Shown here piece after piece: positions 8,683-17,600 of a stretch of 21,628 nucleotides of DNA (position 1 is the first letter of the stretch; each line of letters begins with the position of its first letter). Source of the DNA: Ophiothrix spiculata (taxonomy: Eukaryota; Echinodermata; Ophiuroidea; Amphilepidida; Ophiotrichidae); assembly GCA_000969725.1 (NCBI GenBank), contig JXSR01S015688.1. One strand, given 5' to 3'. The notes under the pieces are model-generated. The model had not been told where the DNA came from, did no database searches, and saw only the letters and a list, made by a program, of their open reading frames with translations. A program made the translations under genes and the position numbers.

Positions 8683-8843
8683 TCAATCATTACAAGTCTC
8701 TTACACAAACACAAAACCACCAGTTCACAAATGTTGTAGAATACAAGGGATACGCTAAGGATCTCGTATCAGATTCTGATTGCTTACTACTTCAAGGTTT
8801 ATAGAGTATAGTAAATGTTATGTTTGATTTTGTTTATATTCAG

Positions 8844-8981
8844 GTCTGTATGGATGATGCTGAAGCCTTAGTGACCTTTGACCCCATAGAAAGTTGGAGG
8901 AAAGGGGATGATGTTCCCATTAGTTACACAGTTGCCAAGGACACAAGGACAAGCAATTGGGATTGGATTGGCCTTTTTAAG
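8844..8981 (+). CDS. INPP5K: Exon c: first half of SKICH domain
   Basis: The acceptor is TTTATATTCAG ending at 8843 and the donor is AAG|GTAAGC at 8981/8982. The 46 codons read from VCMDDAEALVTFDPIESW to WDWIGLFK. The hydrophobic VTF, the spaced Tyr-Thr strand and the closing WDWIGLFK are hallmarks of SKICH, the immunoglobulin-like domain shared by INPP5K, INPP5J, TAX1BP1 and CALCOCO proteins. Both junctions are phase 0. An in-frame ATG at 8820 lies in the intron just upstream; with a good acceptor between, and upstream exons joining in frame, it is not taken as a start. Confidence 0.9.
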
Positions 8982-9321
8982 GTAAGCTGGTTTCAGAATG
9001 TCTGTCGTGGTGGTCGTAAGACCAACGTGACGTAAAAAATTTAAAATGTGAAAGCTCGATCAGAAAAATTTTGCGGCGAGTAAGACAAGCCAATATATTG
9101 ATTACCTTTCTGATGGTCGCAACGACACATTATTTTGATCAACTTTTCTTGCAACAGACCATTGAGGCAATTATGCTAATGTGTTGTGCTAAATTTAGAC
9201 AACTCAAAATTGCAAATGCTTGGTCGTCTGCCGCAATTACAATCTTGGTCGCTACCGTACCAACAGCTACTCTTAAACCACCTTTACGAATGATTCAATA
9301 GGTATTTAGTGTTTCTATATA

Positions 9322-9636
9322 CAGGGTTAGTACGGGTCCTTGAAAGTCCTTGAATTTTATTTTGCAATTTCCCAGGCCTTGAAAGTCCTTGAAAAACTGA
9401 CTTTATCAAAAAAGTCCTTGAATGTCCTGGAATTTTCGAATGTCAGAAATGTTAAAAATTAATAGGTCAAAATAATTTACAATGCAATTATTTTTCTTCC
9501 AAAAATGAGCGAAAACAAATTTTATTTGTTGACACATATTCTGTCGGGCGCCGCTGATAAGGGGAAAAGGCCTTGATAGTCCTTGAATTCTTCTTGTAAA
9601 AGTCCTTGAAAGTCCTTAAATTTTGTACTAACCCTG
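9322..9636. mobile_element. MITE with CAGGGTTAGTAC termini and repeated CCTTGAAAGT motifs
   Basis: CAGGGTTAGTAC (9322-9333) is exactly repeated in reverse complement at 9625-9636. The subterminal regions hold repeated AGTCCTTGAA motifs on the + strand at both ends (about 9338-9425 and 9566-9618). The ATATA flank on both sides could be part of a target duplication. CAG-G starts are common in hAT elements, but no 8-bp duplication is clear, so the superfamily is open. Confidence 0.8.
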
Positions 9637-9805
9637 ATATAATTCTGGCGATGCACTGATATCACAGAATGAAATCCTGACTTCTGATTTGTCAATTGAG
9701 GTTATTCCATGTTACTCAATTACCTTAAAAATGTTTAATGACAAATTCTAAAAAATTGATCTCTGCAGCTAAATTCATTTTTGTTTCAATTATTTTCTTT
9801 GATAG

Positions 9806-10320
9806 ATTATAAATAAAAGTCAATCAAAAACAATTGAAAGAATTCAGAAACGAGCCTGTAGGACTATCCTGGGTCATGAATATTCTTCATATTCTGATGC
9901 CTTATCCACGTGCAATCTTGACTGACTTGATGAAAGAAGGGTTCAACATTGTCTCAAATTTGCAAAAGGTTTAAATGATAATGTCAGAACAAAGCATCTT
10001 TTACCACCGAGGAGAAATGAGTGTCACAGTTTTAATTTGCGTAATTCAAGTGCAATCTCTCAACTCTGTTTTAAAACCAATCGTTTTTATAATAGTCCAG
10101 TGCCATATTATGTCAGACTTTTAAACAATGATGCTTTATAAAATCTGCTGCTACGTGCAATGTTTTTTTCTTTTTTTTTCTTCTTTCTTTTCAATTTACT
10201 TTTCTGACTGCAGATTTTTAATGGTTTTATTTCCAAATTGGGTTTTATGTGGATGTATAAATTGGAGGGGGGGGTTAGTAATGTCTTGGTGCGTGGAGTG
10301 TACGATGTCAATAAATAAAA
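9806..10320 (+). pseudogene. Decayed LINE: reverse transcriptase C-terminus and 3' end, sense strand
   Basis: One frame (codons starting 9833) reads IERIQKRACRTILGHEYSSY, then after an in-frame TGA at 9923-9925 continues LDERRVQHCLKFAKGLNDN, LLPPRRNE and NSPVPYYVRLLNN to TAA at 10139-10141. IQKRACRTILG and the RR...KFAKG run are typical of the C-terminal region of LINE reverse transcriptases. The 3' sequence ends with CAATAAATAAA near 10309-10319. At least one stop interrupts it, and everything upstream is missing. It differs clearly from the copy at 3605-4420, so it is a second family. It lies in the same sense as the host gene. Confidence 0.75.
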
Positions 10321-10578
10321 GTGTCCTTCAACTTAGTTTAAAGAAAAAAATCTTTCTATCAAGCAAAAACATAAAATATTGGGGAAATATAGGAGGACTT
10401 TATAGATGTTCCACAATAAGTTTCCCGCCAGTAATAGTAGATGTGTATGCCAAATTCAACAAAAATCCAGAAGAAGTATTTACATTAAAGTTGATTGTTT
10501 TTATCAAAATGTCCAATCCATTCATATATCAAAAAGTAGATAAATGAAATATAATCTTCATGATTTCTTTAATTCCAG

Positions 10579-10773
10579 ATTGGCTTTCAGTATGCTGCAA
10601 AAGATTCCAACACCTACATTTGGGCAGTGCCTGACGGAGAGACAAAGGGCCAATCAGGATGTAAAACCAAATTTGCTGCCAAATATTTCCCACAAGATAC
10701 TTGTAGCAAATATGTGCTGTGTTATTATAGCAAACCAATGAACTGTGTCCTTGGGGTCAGTAATGTGTTTAGG
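10579..10773 (+). CDS. INPP5K: Exon d: second half of SKICH domain
   Basis: The acceptor is TTTAATTCCAG ending at 10578 and the donor is AGG|GTAAGT at 10773/10774, a near-perfect consensus. The 65 codons begin IGFQYAAKDSNTYIWAVP, matching the SKICH strand after W(V/I)G(I/L)(F/Y)K and the conserved (Y/F)xW core. They continue with KYVLCYY and end GVSNVFR, which matches the usual G-x-S/T-x-x-F end of the domain. Four Cys residues fall in the second half. With the previous exon, the domain is about 110 residues, full length for the family. Reading past 10773 stays open to a stop near 10900, so intron retention would give a different tail; the strong donor makes splicing the better reading. Confidence 0.9.
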
Positions 10774-10813
10774 GTAAGTGAGGTACTTATGAGTTGCATT
10801 GTGGTAAAACTAT

Positions 10814-11049
10814 GGTGCTCTCAAAAGAAGTCATCAGGCCATTCCCATCATGCCTTGCTTCAAATGGGATTTTTTTGTACAGGATTTAATGAGAGGGTTT
10901 AGTGATGAAACATAGCACAATCAGCAGACCTCATCCCAATTTTGCATTTCAGACATGTTTCATCCCTAAACCCTCTCATCACATCCCATACAAAAAATCC
11001 TATTGGAAGCAAGGATGAAGGGAAGGTCTTGATGTCTTTTGGTGCTCTC
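10814..11049. mobile_element. Fold-back MITE with a perfect 9-bp target-site duplication
   Basis: The element 10823-11040 (218 bp) begins AAAAG and ends CTTTT. It is flanked by exact direct copies of GGTGCTCTC at 10814-10822 and 11041-11049. The arms (10823-10913 and 10955-11040) pair with mismatches through TGCTTC, ATGAGAGGGTTTAG and ATGAAACAT. A 9-bp duplication with long arms is typical of Mutator-like elements. No transposase is present. The open frames across this stretch are non-coding. Confidence 0.85.
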
Positions 11050-11308
11050 TACGTGGACATAATCAATCTTAGCTCATCCAGACTTTGCACATCTAGATTA
11101 AGCTGGATTTCAGTAAATCATCACTTGAAAAAAATATTTACACCTCATACACATACTCTTAGTTGACTTATTTCCACTAGCGTGGTAATACACACCACTG
11201 GAGTAAAGTCATATTGAAGCACGATCGGGTGAACACAATCTGCACTTTGGAAAAGTACAATAACCCTGACAGAACCAAATCTCACTTTAGAAATCACGAA
11301 AATGCGGT

Positions 11309-11480
11309 AAGTCCAGATACGTCACAGACGGGGGTTATATGCAGAGGACTTCCTGTTTTCTTGGAAAACAGGAAGTCCCCGGTTTGAATCCTGGTGAAAA
11401 CTTGTGTTTTTCACCCTTCCCTCTGTGAGGAGAAGTTAAGAAACCTGTTAAGGTTAATCTAGATGAGTTTTGATTGATTG
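11309..11480 (+). repeat. tRNA-like repeat copy 1, with a perfect 14-bp hairpin
   Basis: It starts with AAGTCCAGATACGTCACAG. A 14-bp perfect stem (11346-11359 with 11365-11378, loop CTTGG) follows, then GGTTTGAATCC (11381-11391), a Pol III B-box match. No intact A box is seen. It shares the leading 21-mer, the B box followed by TGGTGAAA and a TGAGGAG block with the opposite-strand copy at 14240-14460. Probably a decayed tRNA-derived SINE-like repeat. Confidence 0.55.
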
Positions 11481-13603
11481 TCCCATGTGGAGAGCCCCAT
11501 TTGGAATGTTGTTTCACTTATTGATGTATTTAATTTGCTCCTTTATATTTATTCAAATAATCTAATACACCTGCATATTTAAAAAGTAACAAATATTTTA
11601 CTGTGTCATACCTGATTTGATTAACATATAATATTTATCTATTATCTATGTCTTTCTTGTTTGTGAAACAGCTAATTCGTTAAGCTCATATTTTGAAGTG
11701 ATACTCTGAAGAAACGATCTGGGGTAATGTGAAATCAAAATTCCTTTTGAATTTCCACCACAAAAAGAGGATCATTAACACTCCACTTAAAAGGAAAACA
11801 AATTATAAGAAATACAAACACCTGTGAAACATTACATCAAAGCATACAACTTAGAATCATTTTTTGTTTTCAAAAAACCAATAAACAACTTATAAAGCAA
11901 AAATAGTAACAAATTCCAAACTATGCTTTGTCATATTTTGAACCAAAAGATAATTTTAAATTGCAAGGTATCAAATTGAAGCTTAAATTTTTTTCCTAAC
12001 TGTATTAAGGTTAAAATCTCAATTTTGAATAAAAGTCCCTAAGTTGTATGTTTTCATGTGACAGATCACAAAGTTTCACTCACAACCTTTGCAATATTTT
12101 CTTCAATTTTTTCAGTAGTAGTAGTACACCATGTTTACATATCTTCTTACTGGCTTAGTGTATTGGTGATCAATGTGGTATTTTAATATCTACACTTGTC
12201 TACACTCGGTGCTTCTCTGTGGCTCAGTTTGCTTATAGTACAGCCCATACTCTGGCAACTAAATGGTAATTTGACTGAGAATGCGGCTGTCTAGCAAGTC
12301 AAGCGTTGTTCTTTGCTTACGCACAATTTGGCGGCAAAATGTAAGATGCGCATTGCGTTGTAGTCAAGAATGAAGAAATATAGCGCGCAACACAACGCAC
12401 AGTGGAGTCACTACGCACCCGCGCAGCGTCGGTCTAGGCATGGCGCCCGCGTGGCGCAATCCCCTAACTTAGCCGGATTTTTAGGGTGCAAATAGACAAG
12501 TTTCCTATGTGGACTTTCTTTAATCTATGGTACAGCCAATAAAAAAAGCTGATCATAATTTGTCAAAATTTTGACCAGTAGAATTAAACGCCTTGGTTTG
12601 TAACTCACCATATCTAACATGGCAATCATTCATGAGTGGAGGGCTTTGGTAAAGACGTTGACAAAATGATGATGTTTACATGTGGGTCTACTCCCGGGTT
12701 CACTGTTTATCTACACGCTTTACAGGAAATATATGCAATGACCAATGCGACACGCATATTATGCATTTGACGCTCAAAACAAATCAATATTGATCCTGTT
12801 AGGACACTTCAAGTGTCAAGGTTTTTGGAGCTATGCGAGATATAAAATGTTGGAGATCAAAATGGTTTATATCTAGTTGCAACTCAATTTTTTGAAACAT
12901 TTATGCTATGGTCACAAAACCACTGGTTGCCAACAGTTGTCTGGAAATCGGAAGGAAGCCACAATGCCGAAACATTGTCATTGATACAGGTATGACATTG
13001 GTGAATTTTATGTGTTGCCTGGTCAGTCACCCATGGTTGAAGACAAGGTTATGTGACCAGGGTATCACAGTTTTGGTTTCTTTCAAACAAATACAAGGTC
13101 TAAATGCACAAGTTGGCTTAAACAGAAAGCCATAGCACAGTGACACTTTCCTTGCATTCTGGGTTCTATCTTTGGTCCAAGTGCCATATATGATCATCCA
13201 TCACAGACAAGCCTCAATTATATATTATGCTGGGGTGAAAAATACAGCAAATTTCATAATTTGTTGAAATTTACTTTTTGCAGATTCTCAATATTTACGC
13301 TTTCTTCACAACACTTACAAAGCTTTTTAAAAAAATGTGCAGAGATATGAAAAAAAATCTATTTGATATTTGAATGCATTTATCTTAGTTTTACCTTCAC
13401 TCCATTACAAACTTTGACAGACCATAACTTTGCTTGAAAATGTGGATTGAAGTTCATTAAGGTGTCACTTTAGTCCTTATAATATGGTCTTTGCAGATGT
13501 TTAAAAAGTAAAAACCACAAGAGGTCTACTTTATTGCTCGTTTTTGGTGGACTGTCACAAATATGCAATTGATTTCTATTCAGATCTTATAGGAATGGGT
13601 ATT

Positions 13604-13714
13604 CATTAAGCTTTCTGTCAAAACTGTTTTTTTTTATGTCGACATGTCGCAATAATTTGTTGTCGACATATGTCGACATAAAGTTGATATCAAAGAGTTT
13701 GGATAAGCTTAATG
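13604..13714. repeat. Inverted repeat with nested GTCGACAT palindromes
   Basis: CATTAAGCTT (13604-13613) is the exact complement of AAGCTTAATG (13705-13714). Inside, TTTATGTCGACAT and TGTCGACATATGTCGACATA (13635-13684) pair again. A further ATGTCGACAG lies at about 13827. It looks like a small fold-back repeat; no duplication of the target was found. Confidence 0.6.
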
Positions 13715-13880
13715 ACCCGTTATAGATGTAGACTTATCTATTATAAAGTCATGTGTTATAGTTTTTCTTGTGTACGACAATATGTATGATGTAAAATCAA
13801 CATTTTGTAACATTTTTATAAGCCATGTCGACAGAAACCTTAGTATTCATCTGTAGTGGTAGAAATGGGTAGAAAACACA

Positions 13881-14090
13881 AGAGGTTAATTTACACTTCG
13901 ACACTACAGGAATTTATCGCTCATCTGGGAGGTTTTCACTGGCTCAACCTGCCTCATCAGCAGTTGTTATAGCTGTATAGCCAGAATGAACATTGCATCA
14001 GTTATGTCAACTACTGAGGGCACTGGTTGAACCCGCGGAAATGTTCTAGGTGAGCGATAAATTTGTGTAGTGTTGAAGTAATTAACTTCT
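13881..14090. mobile_element. Hairpin MITE, 210 bp
   Basis: The left arm (AGAGGTTAATTTACACTTCG..., then AATTTATCGCTCA) pairs with the right arm ending TGAGCGATAAATTTG...AGTAATTAACTTCT. Pairing resumes inside with CACTGG/CCAGTG-type segments (GGCTCAACC with GGTTGAACC) and CAGCAGTTG with CAACTACTG. Nearly the whole element folds as one stem. No ORF. Confidence 0.82.
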
Positions 14091-14239
14091 CAATTCAAAT
14101 CTTGCTTCATTTTATTAGTTCCTGATTTAACTTCCTCTTGCATTTAACACTTATACCAGATCTGACAAAAGGCACTTGAAGCCTAGATTGTGGTGAGACT
14201 ACCATACAAACTCAAGTATTGCCTCACTTACAAAAATGC

Positions 14240-14460
14240 CTGATCTCATTCCCTAACCCTAACACTTTTGACCACTTCTTTGTTTAAAAACCTCCTCAGA
14301 AATCGGCAAGTAAAAAATGGCAGATATTTCACCTGGATTTGAACCCGGGACCTCTGGCATCCTGATTCAAGTATTCACTATGTCTAGCCACTGAGCAAGT
14401 GCTGCCATGGCAGCAATTTGTTGATCATTACTAAATCTGGTTTGTGACGTATTTGGACTT
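14240..14460 (-). mobile_element. tRNA-derived SINE-like repeat copy 2 (minus strand)
   Basis: On the minus strand it reads AAGTCCAAATACGTCACAAA from 14460, then a tRNA-like head with A box TTGCTCAGTGGCTAGAC (about 14378-14394) and B box GGGTTCAAATCC (14336-14347), followed by AGGTGAAA and a TGAGGAGG block near 14290. A and B boxes at tRNA-like spacing point to Pol III ancestry. The palindrome GCTGCCATGGCAGC (14401-14414) sits just upstream of the head. The 3' boundary is unclear. Confidence 0.6.
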
Positions 14461-14658
14461 CAATAAGAAATAAAAATTATATTTACAACATCCCTATCGC
14501 CTATGGCATAAAAGTCATTTTGAGGCAATACTTTTCTATTAAGTTTGTGCTTATTTATTTTAAATACTTTCAACTTATTTTTGTTTAGACTTAACTATAA
14601 CTACCAGTACCTAGAATGCCATGAGTGATTAACTCAAATGTGGTGTTTATTCTTGCAG

Positions 14659-14754
14659 ATATTACCGTCCCAGGATGAGGAAGACAAAATGAAATTTGAG
14701 TCGGAACAATTACAGAATGAAGTCCCAATAGAAGCAGCAGCTGCTAATATATGA
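14659..14754 (+). CDS. INPP5K: Exon e: short acidic C-terminal tail and stop codon
   Basis: The acceptor TTTATTCTTGCAG ends at 14658. The exon is phase 0 like the donor at 10773. It encodes 31 residues beginning ILPSQDEEDKMKF and ending EAAAANI, then TGA at 14752-14754. The tail is acidic and rich in Glu and Ala, with no recognised motif. Support is the good acceptor, phase agreement, and a position that closes the protein just after SKICH, as in INPP5K. It is too short to be proven by family similarity; an alternative last exon beyond the window cannot be excluded. Confidence 0.68.
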   Translation: MLPSQDEEDKMKFESEQLQNEVPIEAAAANI

Positions 14755-14847
14755 AGGTATCACACATCAGGTCATTTGTGGAGTCATTTGCAAGGATTAA
14801 ATGGTTTTATTCCAACAATTAGACATGCTCCATAACTTCCTGTGTAT

Positions 14848-15330
14848 CAGAGTCTGTCGATATCCATCGATAGATGCCCATCGACTAAGATAAGGTTGAA
14901 CCGATGGCTCATTTCCTTACCGATAGATACGATATGCCGATGTTTTATATCTGTCACTTTGCCGATACGATATCTGTTACCGATGTTTCAAGTAGTGCAT
15001 CATCAGCTGATCAAAAACGTGGCCTAGACTAGGGCTAGGCCACGCTTTTAGTGCATCATCAACTGATCAAAAATGTGGCCTAGCCCAGCTAGGTTTAGGC
15101 CACGCTTTTAGTGCATCATCAGCTGAACAAAAACGTGGCCTAGCCCAGCTAGGGCTAGGCCACGCTTTTATCTGTCACCTTGCCAAACATCGGTAAAGTT
15201 CATCGGCAAAGACAGGTGATTTTACCGATACGAGGTTTTACCAATAGGGTGTAATATCGGCCCGATACGATGCATCGGTTCAAGCTTACCATCGACATTG
15301 CTCGATATCGATGTGTGTCTATTAGTATGC
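14848..15330. mobile_element. Fold-back element rich in CGATA motifs, possibly hAT-related
   Basis: It starts CAGAGTCTGTCGATATCCAT. Blocks on the left (CGATATCCATCGATAG, AGGTTGAACCGATGG, TTACCGATGTTTC) recur in reverse complement on the right (AAACATCGGTAA near 15185-15197, CATCGGTTCAAGCTTACC near 15272-15289, CTCGATATCGATG near 15301-15313). The arms are diverged. The CAGAG start agrees with hAT ends, but a matching right terminus and an 8-bp duplication were not found. The centre carries the tandem hairpin array listed separately. Confidence 0.7.
14994..15169 (+). repeat. Three tandem 56-60-bp units, each with a GTGGCCTAG...CTAGGCCAC hairpin
   Basis: Units begin AGTGCATCATCA(G/A)CTGA at 14994, 15050 and 15110 (56, 60 and 60 bp). 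Each contains a stem of GTGGCCTAG with CTAGGCCAC; in the third it is 13 bp perfect (15134-15146 with 15152-15164, loop AGCTA). The array is bounded by near-copies of TATCTGTCAC(T/C)TTGCC at 14948 and 15169. Confidence 0.9.
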
Positions 15331-16512
15331 ACTGTGTCCCAGAATGAAGTCATCAAAATTTCAATGCCATGTTTTTATTTTATCCAATCTGACAAAAATC
15401 TATATATTCACTATATGAAAGTGGCTGCTTTTTGTTCAAGGTATGGTTAAAACTTATTTCCCCCTCCGTGATCTCTATGCATGAAGCAAAGCTGAATTAG
15501 GTCACCTAAGAAAATGATTTTTACCATACACCTCAATACATACAGTCTTCAAAGCAGATTAGTGGGAAAATTGGCGTAATTTGATTCGAGCAAGTTGCAA
15601 TATACACTATTTAAAATGCAGACATTGTTTTCGTGTGAAACAAAATGCACACGCTATATATGCGTAATGTTAAGATTTACATGATCTGCCTGGATATTGG
15701 GCAAAACTCTTAATGTATCCGGAGGGAACAATAACACTGCTCCATGATTGACACAAGATGGTGTTGAGTCCAGACTCCCCTATAAAATTTCTTTGATCCA
15801 GACCCATACATGATAAGATGCACTAATTCTGAACAACTTTCAGCTGGTGGTACCATAGACTCACTTACAGGAAGAGTAATAATTAAAAGATTTGTACACA
15901 ATCAGCTATATTTAAGTAAACTTTACATTCTTGAAATTGTGTTAAGGGGGCACATTCTCTGTCGGCAATAGTCGGAAAGTAAAAATGGTACCAATTATTT
16001 ACAATGTTTTTTATCTATGTGATTTGTGATAAATTGTTTTGCCTTTTTTGTAAATTCCATTCAATCCGATCCAATATTTTAATACGCACCAATTGTTTTT
16101 TGCCTGTTTATTTGTTTTTGTACAGTGTTAAATGCATGTCTGGAAGGTTAAGAGAACCTTAGAATTAAGGCCTAATATTCTTAAAACTTTATCTCTAGTT
16201 TCCACAAACTCCATTTTACCTGCCATGTAAAAATTCATTATGAAAGAATTTCAGTTGCCAACTAGTTTTAGAGTGTGGCTCTCTTCAGTCCTAAAAATGA
16301 GAAGACACAGAAGATAATAGAGTTTCTGTAGGAGAAATTTGGATGAAGAATTTCTGTATTTTTTTTCTAATCAGACCTATTGAGTAATTATGTAATGGTC
16401 CTTCGTCAACTTGTCCTTCGTCATAAAACTTAAGTTTGCCTATGCAAAATCATAAGTGGGATCAAAGTGAAATCTTGCAATTTTTAATGACTCAACAGTT
16501 TATATAAAGCTG

Positions 16513-16528
16513 AATAAACGATAATAAA
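16513..16528 (+). promoter_or_regulatory. Candidate polyadenylation signals (two AATAAA)
   Basis: AATAAA occurs at 16513-16518 and 16523-16528, followed by a TG-rich stretch (GTCTGATTTTGG). Paired signals downstream of the last exon are plausible for the 5-phosphatase transcript. AATAAA is frequent by chance in AT-rich DNA, so this is only a candidate. Confidence 0.3.
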
Positions 16529-16558
16529 ATGTCTGATTTTGGACTCTAATAGTTTTAA

Positions 16559-16579
16559 GAGAGAGAGAGAGAGAGAGAG
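16559..16579. repeat. (GA)n microsatellite
   Basis: About ten uninterrupted GA units, just downstream of the candidate polyadenylation signals. Confidence 0.95.
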
Positions 16580-17486
16580 TCAATTTATTCAAACTTGAAT
16601 CATACTCAAATTTTCATATTATTCCTACCTGAATGGTTTGAAAGTATACATATTGTGGAGTTTATGACTTTGATAATTTAGCACAACAGTGAGTCAAGCC
16701 TATATCGGTTTGCTTACAAGTGCATATCTGTTTACGTGCTCTGGTGTTGAGTCCACTGCAAGAACACACTGACCCACTCAAAAAATTCAGCTACAGTCAA
16801 GAATAGTAATTCTAAAATACACTAAATGTAAGATGTTTTAACATTTTACATTTTGAAACATGTATGTTAGTGAGTTGTAAGTCATACATGTTTCAATATA
16901 AAATGATGATTCTGATGCTCAATTTTTGTCTCATAAATGAGTTGTGAATGAAAGCTGTCATCTGTTGCTCAATGCTCATTATCAAATGTCGGCCACCATT
17001 TTTTACTACTACCAGGAAATTAAATTACAAAACTGTGTTTTCTCTGCTATCGGCAATCTGATAATCAAGAATGTTTGGTATAATTTATTTAGGGTTATTT
17101 TATCGTATGTGCGTTGATAGTTGCATATTGTTGAATTTCTTTGAACTTGAAAAGTTGACTTTATTTTCTAAATATGTACCAAAAATCAGAATTTTCAAAT
17201 GTTTTCATTAAAGTGAATAATAATTTTGAGATACCATAGTCAATCGTCAAATTCAGTTACTGATATTTTGAATGAACATACCAGCTGCAAAAATAGTTAA
17301 AGTAGTTTCATAATGTTTCAATAAGATAATTTGACAAACCTTGTGGAAATAATGGTATTTATCAATTTAGTCAGATGACAAATAGTTGAATTGGATCTGG
17401 TTTCTATGAAATGTTCTTAAATAATTATAGTTAGTTGTTATTAAATAGGTATTCAAATTGAATATAGGGATGCTAAACTGACCCAA
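16580..17486. other. AT-rich stretch, nothing coding seen
   Basis: No gene or transposon is recognised. The only structure is a 13-bp perfect inverted repeat, TGAAACATGTATG at 16854-16866 with CATACATGTTTCA at 16883-16895. Confidence 0.7.
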
Positions 17487-17600
17487 GTCCATGCAATCAA
17501 TCAATCAATCAAATCAGTTTATGCTTCCCTACTGAGGCAAAAAAATAAGTATATTGTCTTATAATGATGAATATAATTGCCATTCAAAAATCAATACTGG
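17487..17600 (-). repeat. (AATC)n tail, probable LINE or SINE 3' end on the minus strand
   Basis: Tandem AATC units (17487-17504) read on the minus strand as a TGATT tail preceded by GGAAGCATAAACTGAT and TTTTTTTGCCTCAGTAG. That is the usual look of a retroposon 3' end with a tetranucleotide tail. No coding part of it is recognised. Confidence 0.45.

Larger units (their letters stand above)
6442..8843 (+). other. Intron b-c (2402 bp, phase 0), packed with hairpin elements
   Basis: Bounded by GTATGT and ATTCAG. Bases 6442-6835 hold only a small GC-rich patch (6598-6660). From 6836 to 8682 most of the sequence is inverted-repeat elements (four separate entries). 8683-8843 shows nothing besides the polypyrimidine/acceptor region. 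Confidence 0.85.
8982..10578 (+). other. Intron c-d (1597 bp, phase 0)
   Basis: Bounded by GTAAGC and TTCCAG. It holds a CAGGG-ended palindromic element (9322-9636) and a decayed LINE 3' end (9806-10320). Bases 8982-9321 and 10321-10578 show nothing recognisable; the open frame at 9071-9301 has no protein features. Confidence 0.85.
10774..14658 (+). other. Intron d-e (3885 bp, phase 0)
   Basis: Bounded by GTAAGT and TTGCAG. It holds a fold-back element with a 9-bp duplication (10823-11040), two inverted tRNA-like repeats (11309-11480 and 14240-14460), a GTCGAC-rich inverted repeat (13604-13714) and a hairpin MITE (13881-14090). Between about 11500 and 13590, nothing firm is recognised, apart from a GC-rich CGCGCAA/GTGGCGC patch at 12290-12465. 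The open frame at 12908-13135 shows no protein features. Confidence 0.85.
2672..14754 (+). other. INPP5K: Gene body (3' part, 5 exons): INPP5K/INPP5J-type inositol polyphosphate 5-phosphatase
   Basis: Five exons join in one frame: 222, 166, 138, 195 and 96 nt, giving 271 full residues plus TGA. Family knowledge: these enzymes remove the 5-phosphate from PI(4,5)P2 and PI(3,4,5)P3 at membranes. INPP5K and INPP5J carry a C-terminal SKICH domain that targets them to plasma-membrane ruffles. The order here, end of catalytic domain, then SKICH, then a short tail, fits that subgroup; OCRL, INPP5B, synaptojanin and SHIP have other C-termini. The short tail favours INPP5K over the proline-rich INPP5J, but an invertebrate may have one gene ancestral to both. 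The 5' exons lie outside the window. All four internal introns have GT-AG ends and are 1.6 to 3.9 kb long, filled with transposon remains. Subgroup is likely; the exact paralogue name is uncertain. Confidence 0.88.
14755..16530 (+). other. Probable 3' untranslated region and 3' flank
   Basis: Sequence after the TGA of the 5-phosphatase gene. It contains the fold-back element at 14848-15330; the remainder is AT-rich with no exon-like ORF. The first good paired AATAAA signals are at 16513-16518 and 16523-16528, which would give a 3' UTR of about 1.8 kb. The true cleavage site cannot be fixed from sequence alone. Confidence 0.4.

Noticed and set aside
8820..9035. Independent 71-codon gene starting at ATG 8820
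   Set aside because: The SKICH residues begin only after the acceptor at 8843 and stop at the donor 8982; the flanks are intron read-through.
10627..10902. 91-codon gene starting at 10627
   Set aside because: Its start lies inside exon d, and everything after 10773 is intron beyond a consensus donor.
12908..13135. 75-codon open frame
   Set aside because: No recognisable motif, no splice or promoter context, and length expected by chance.
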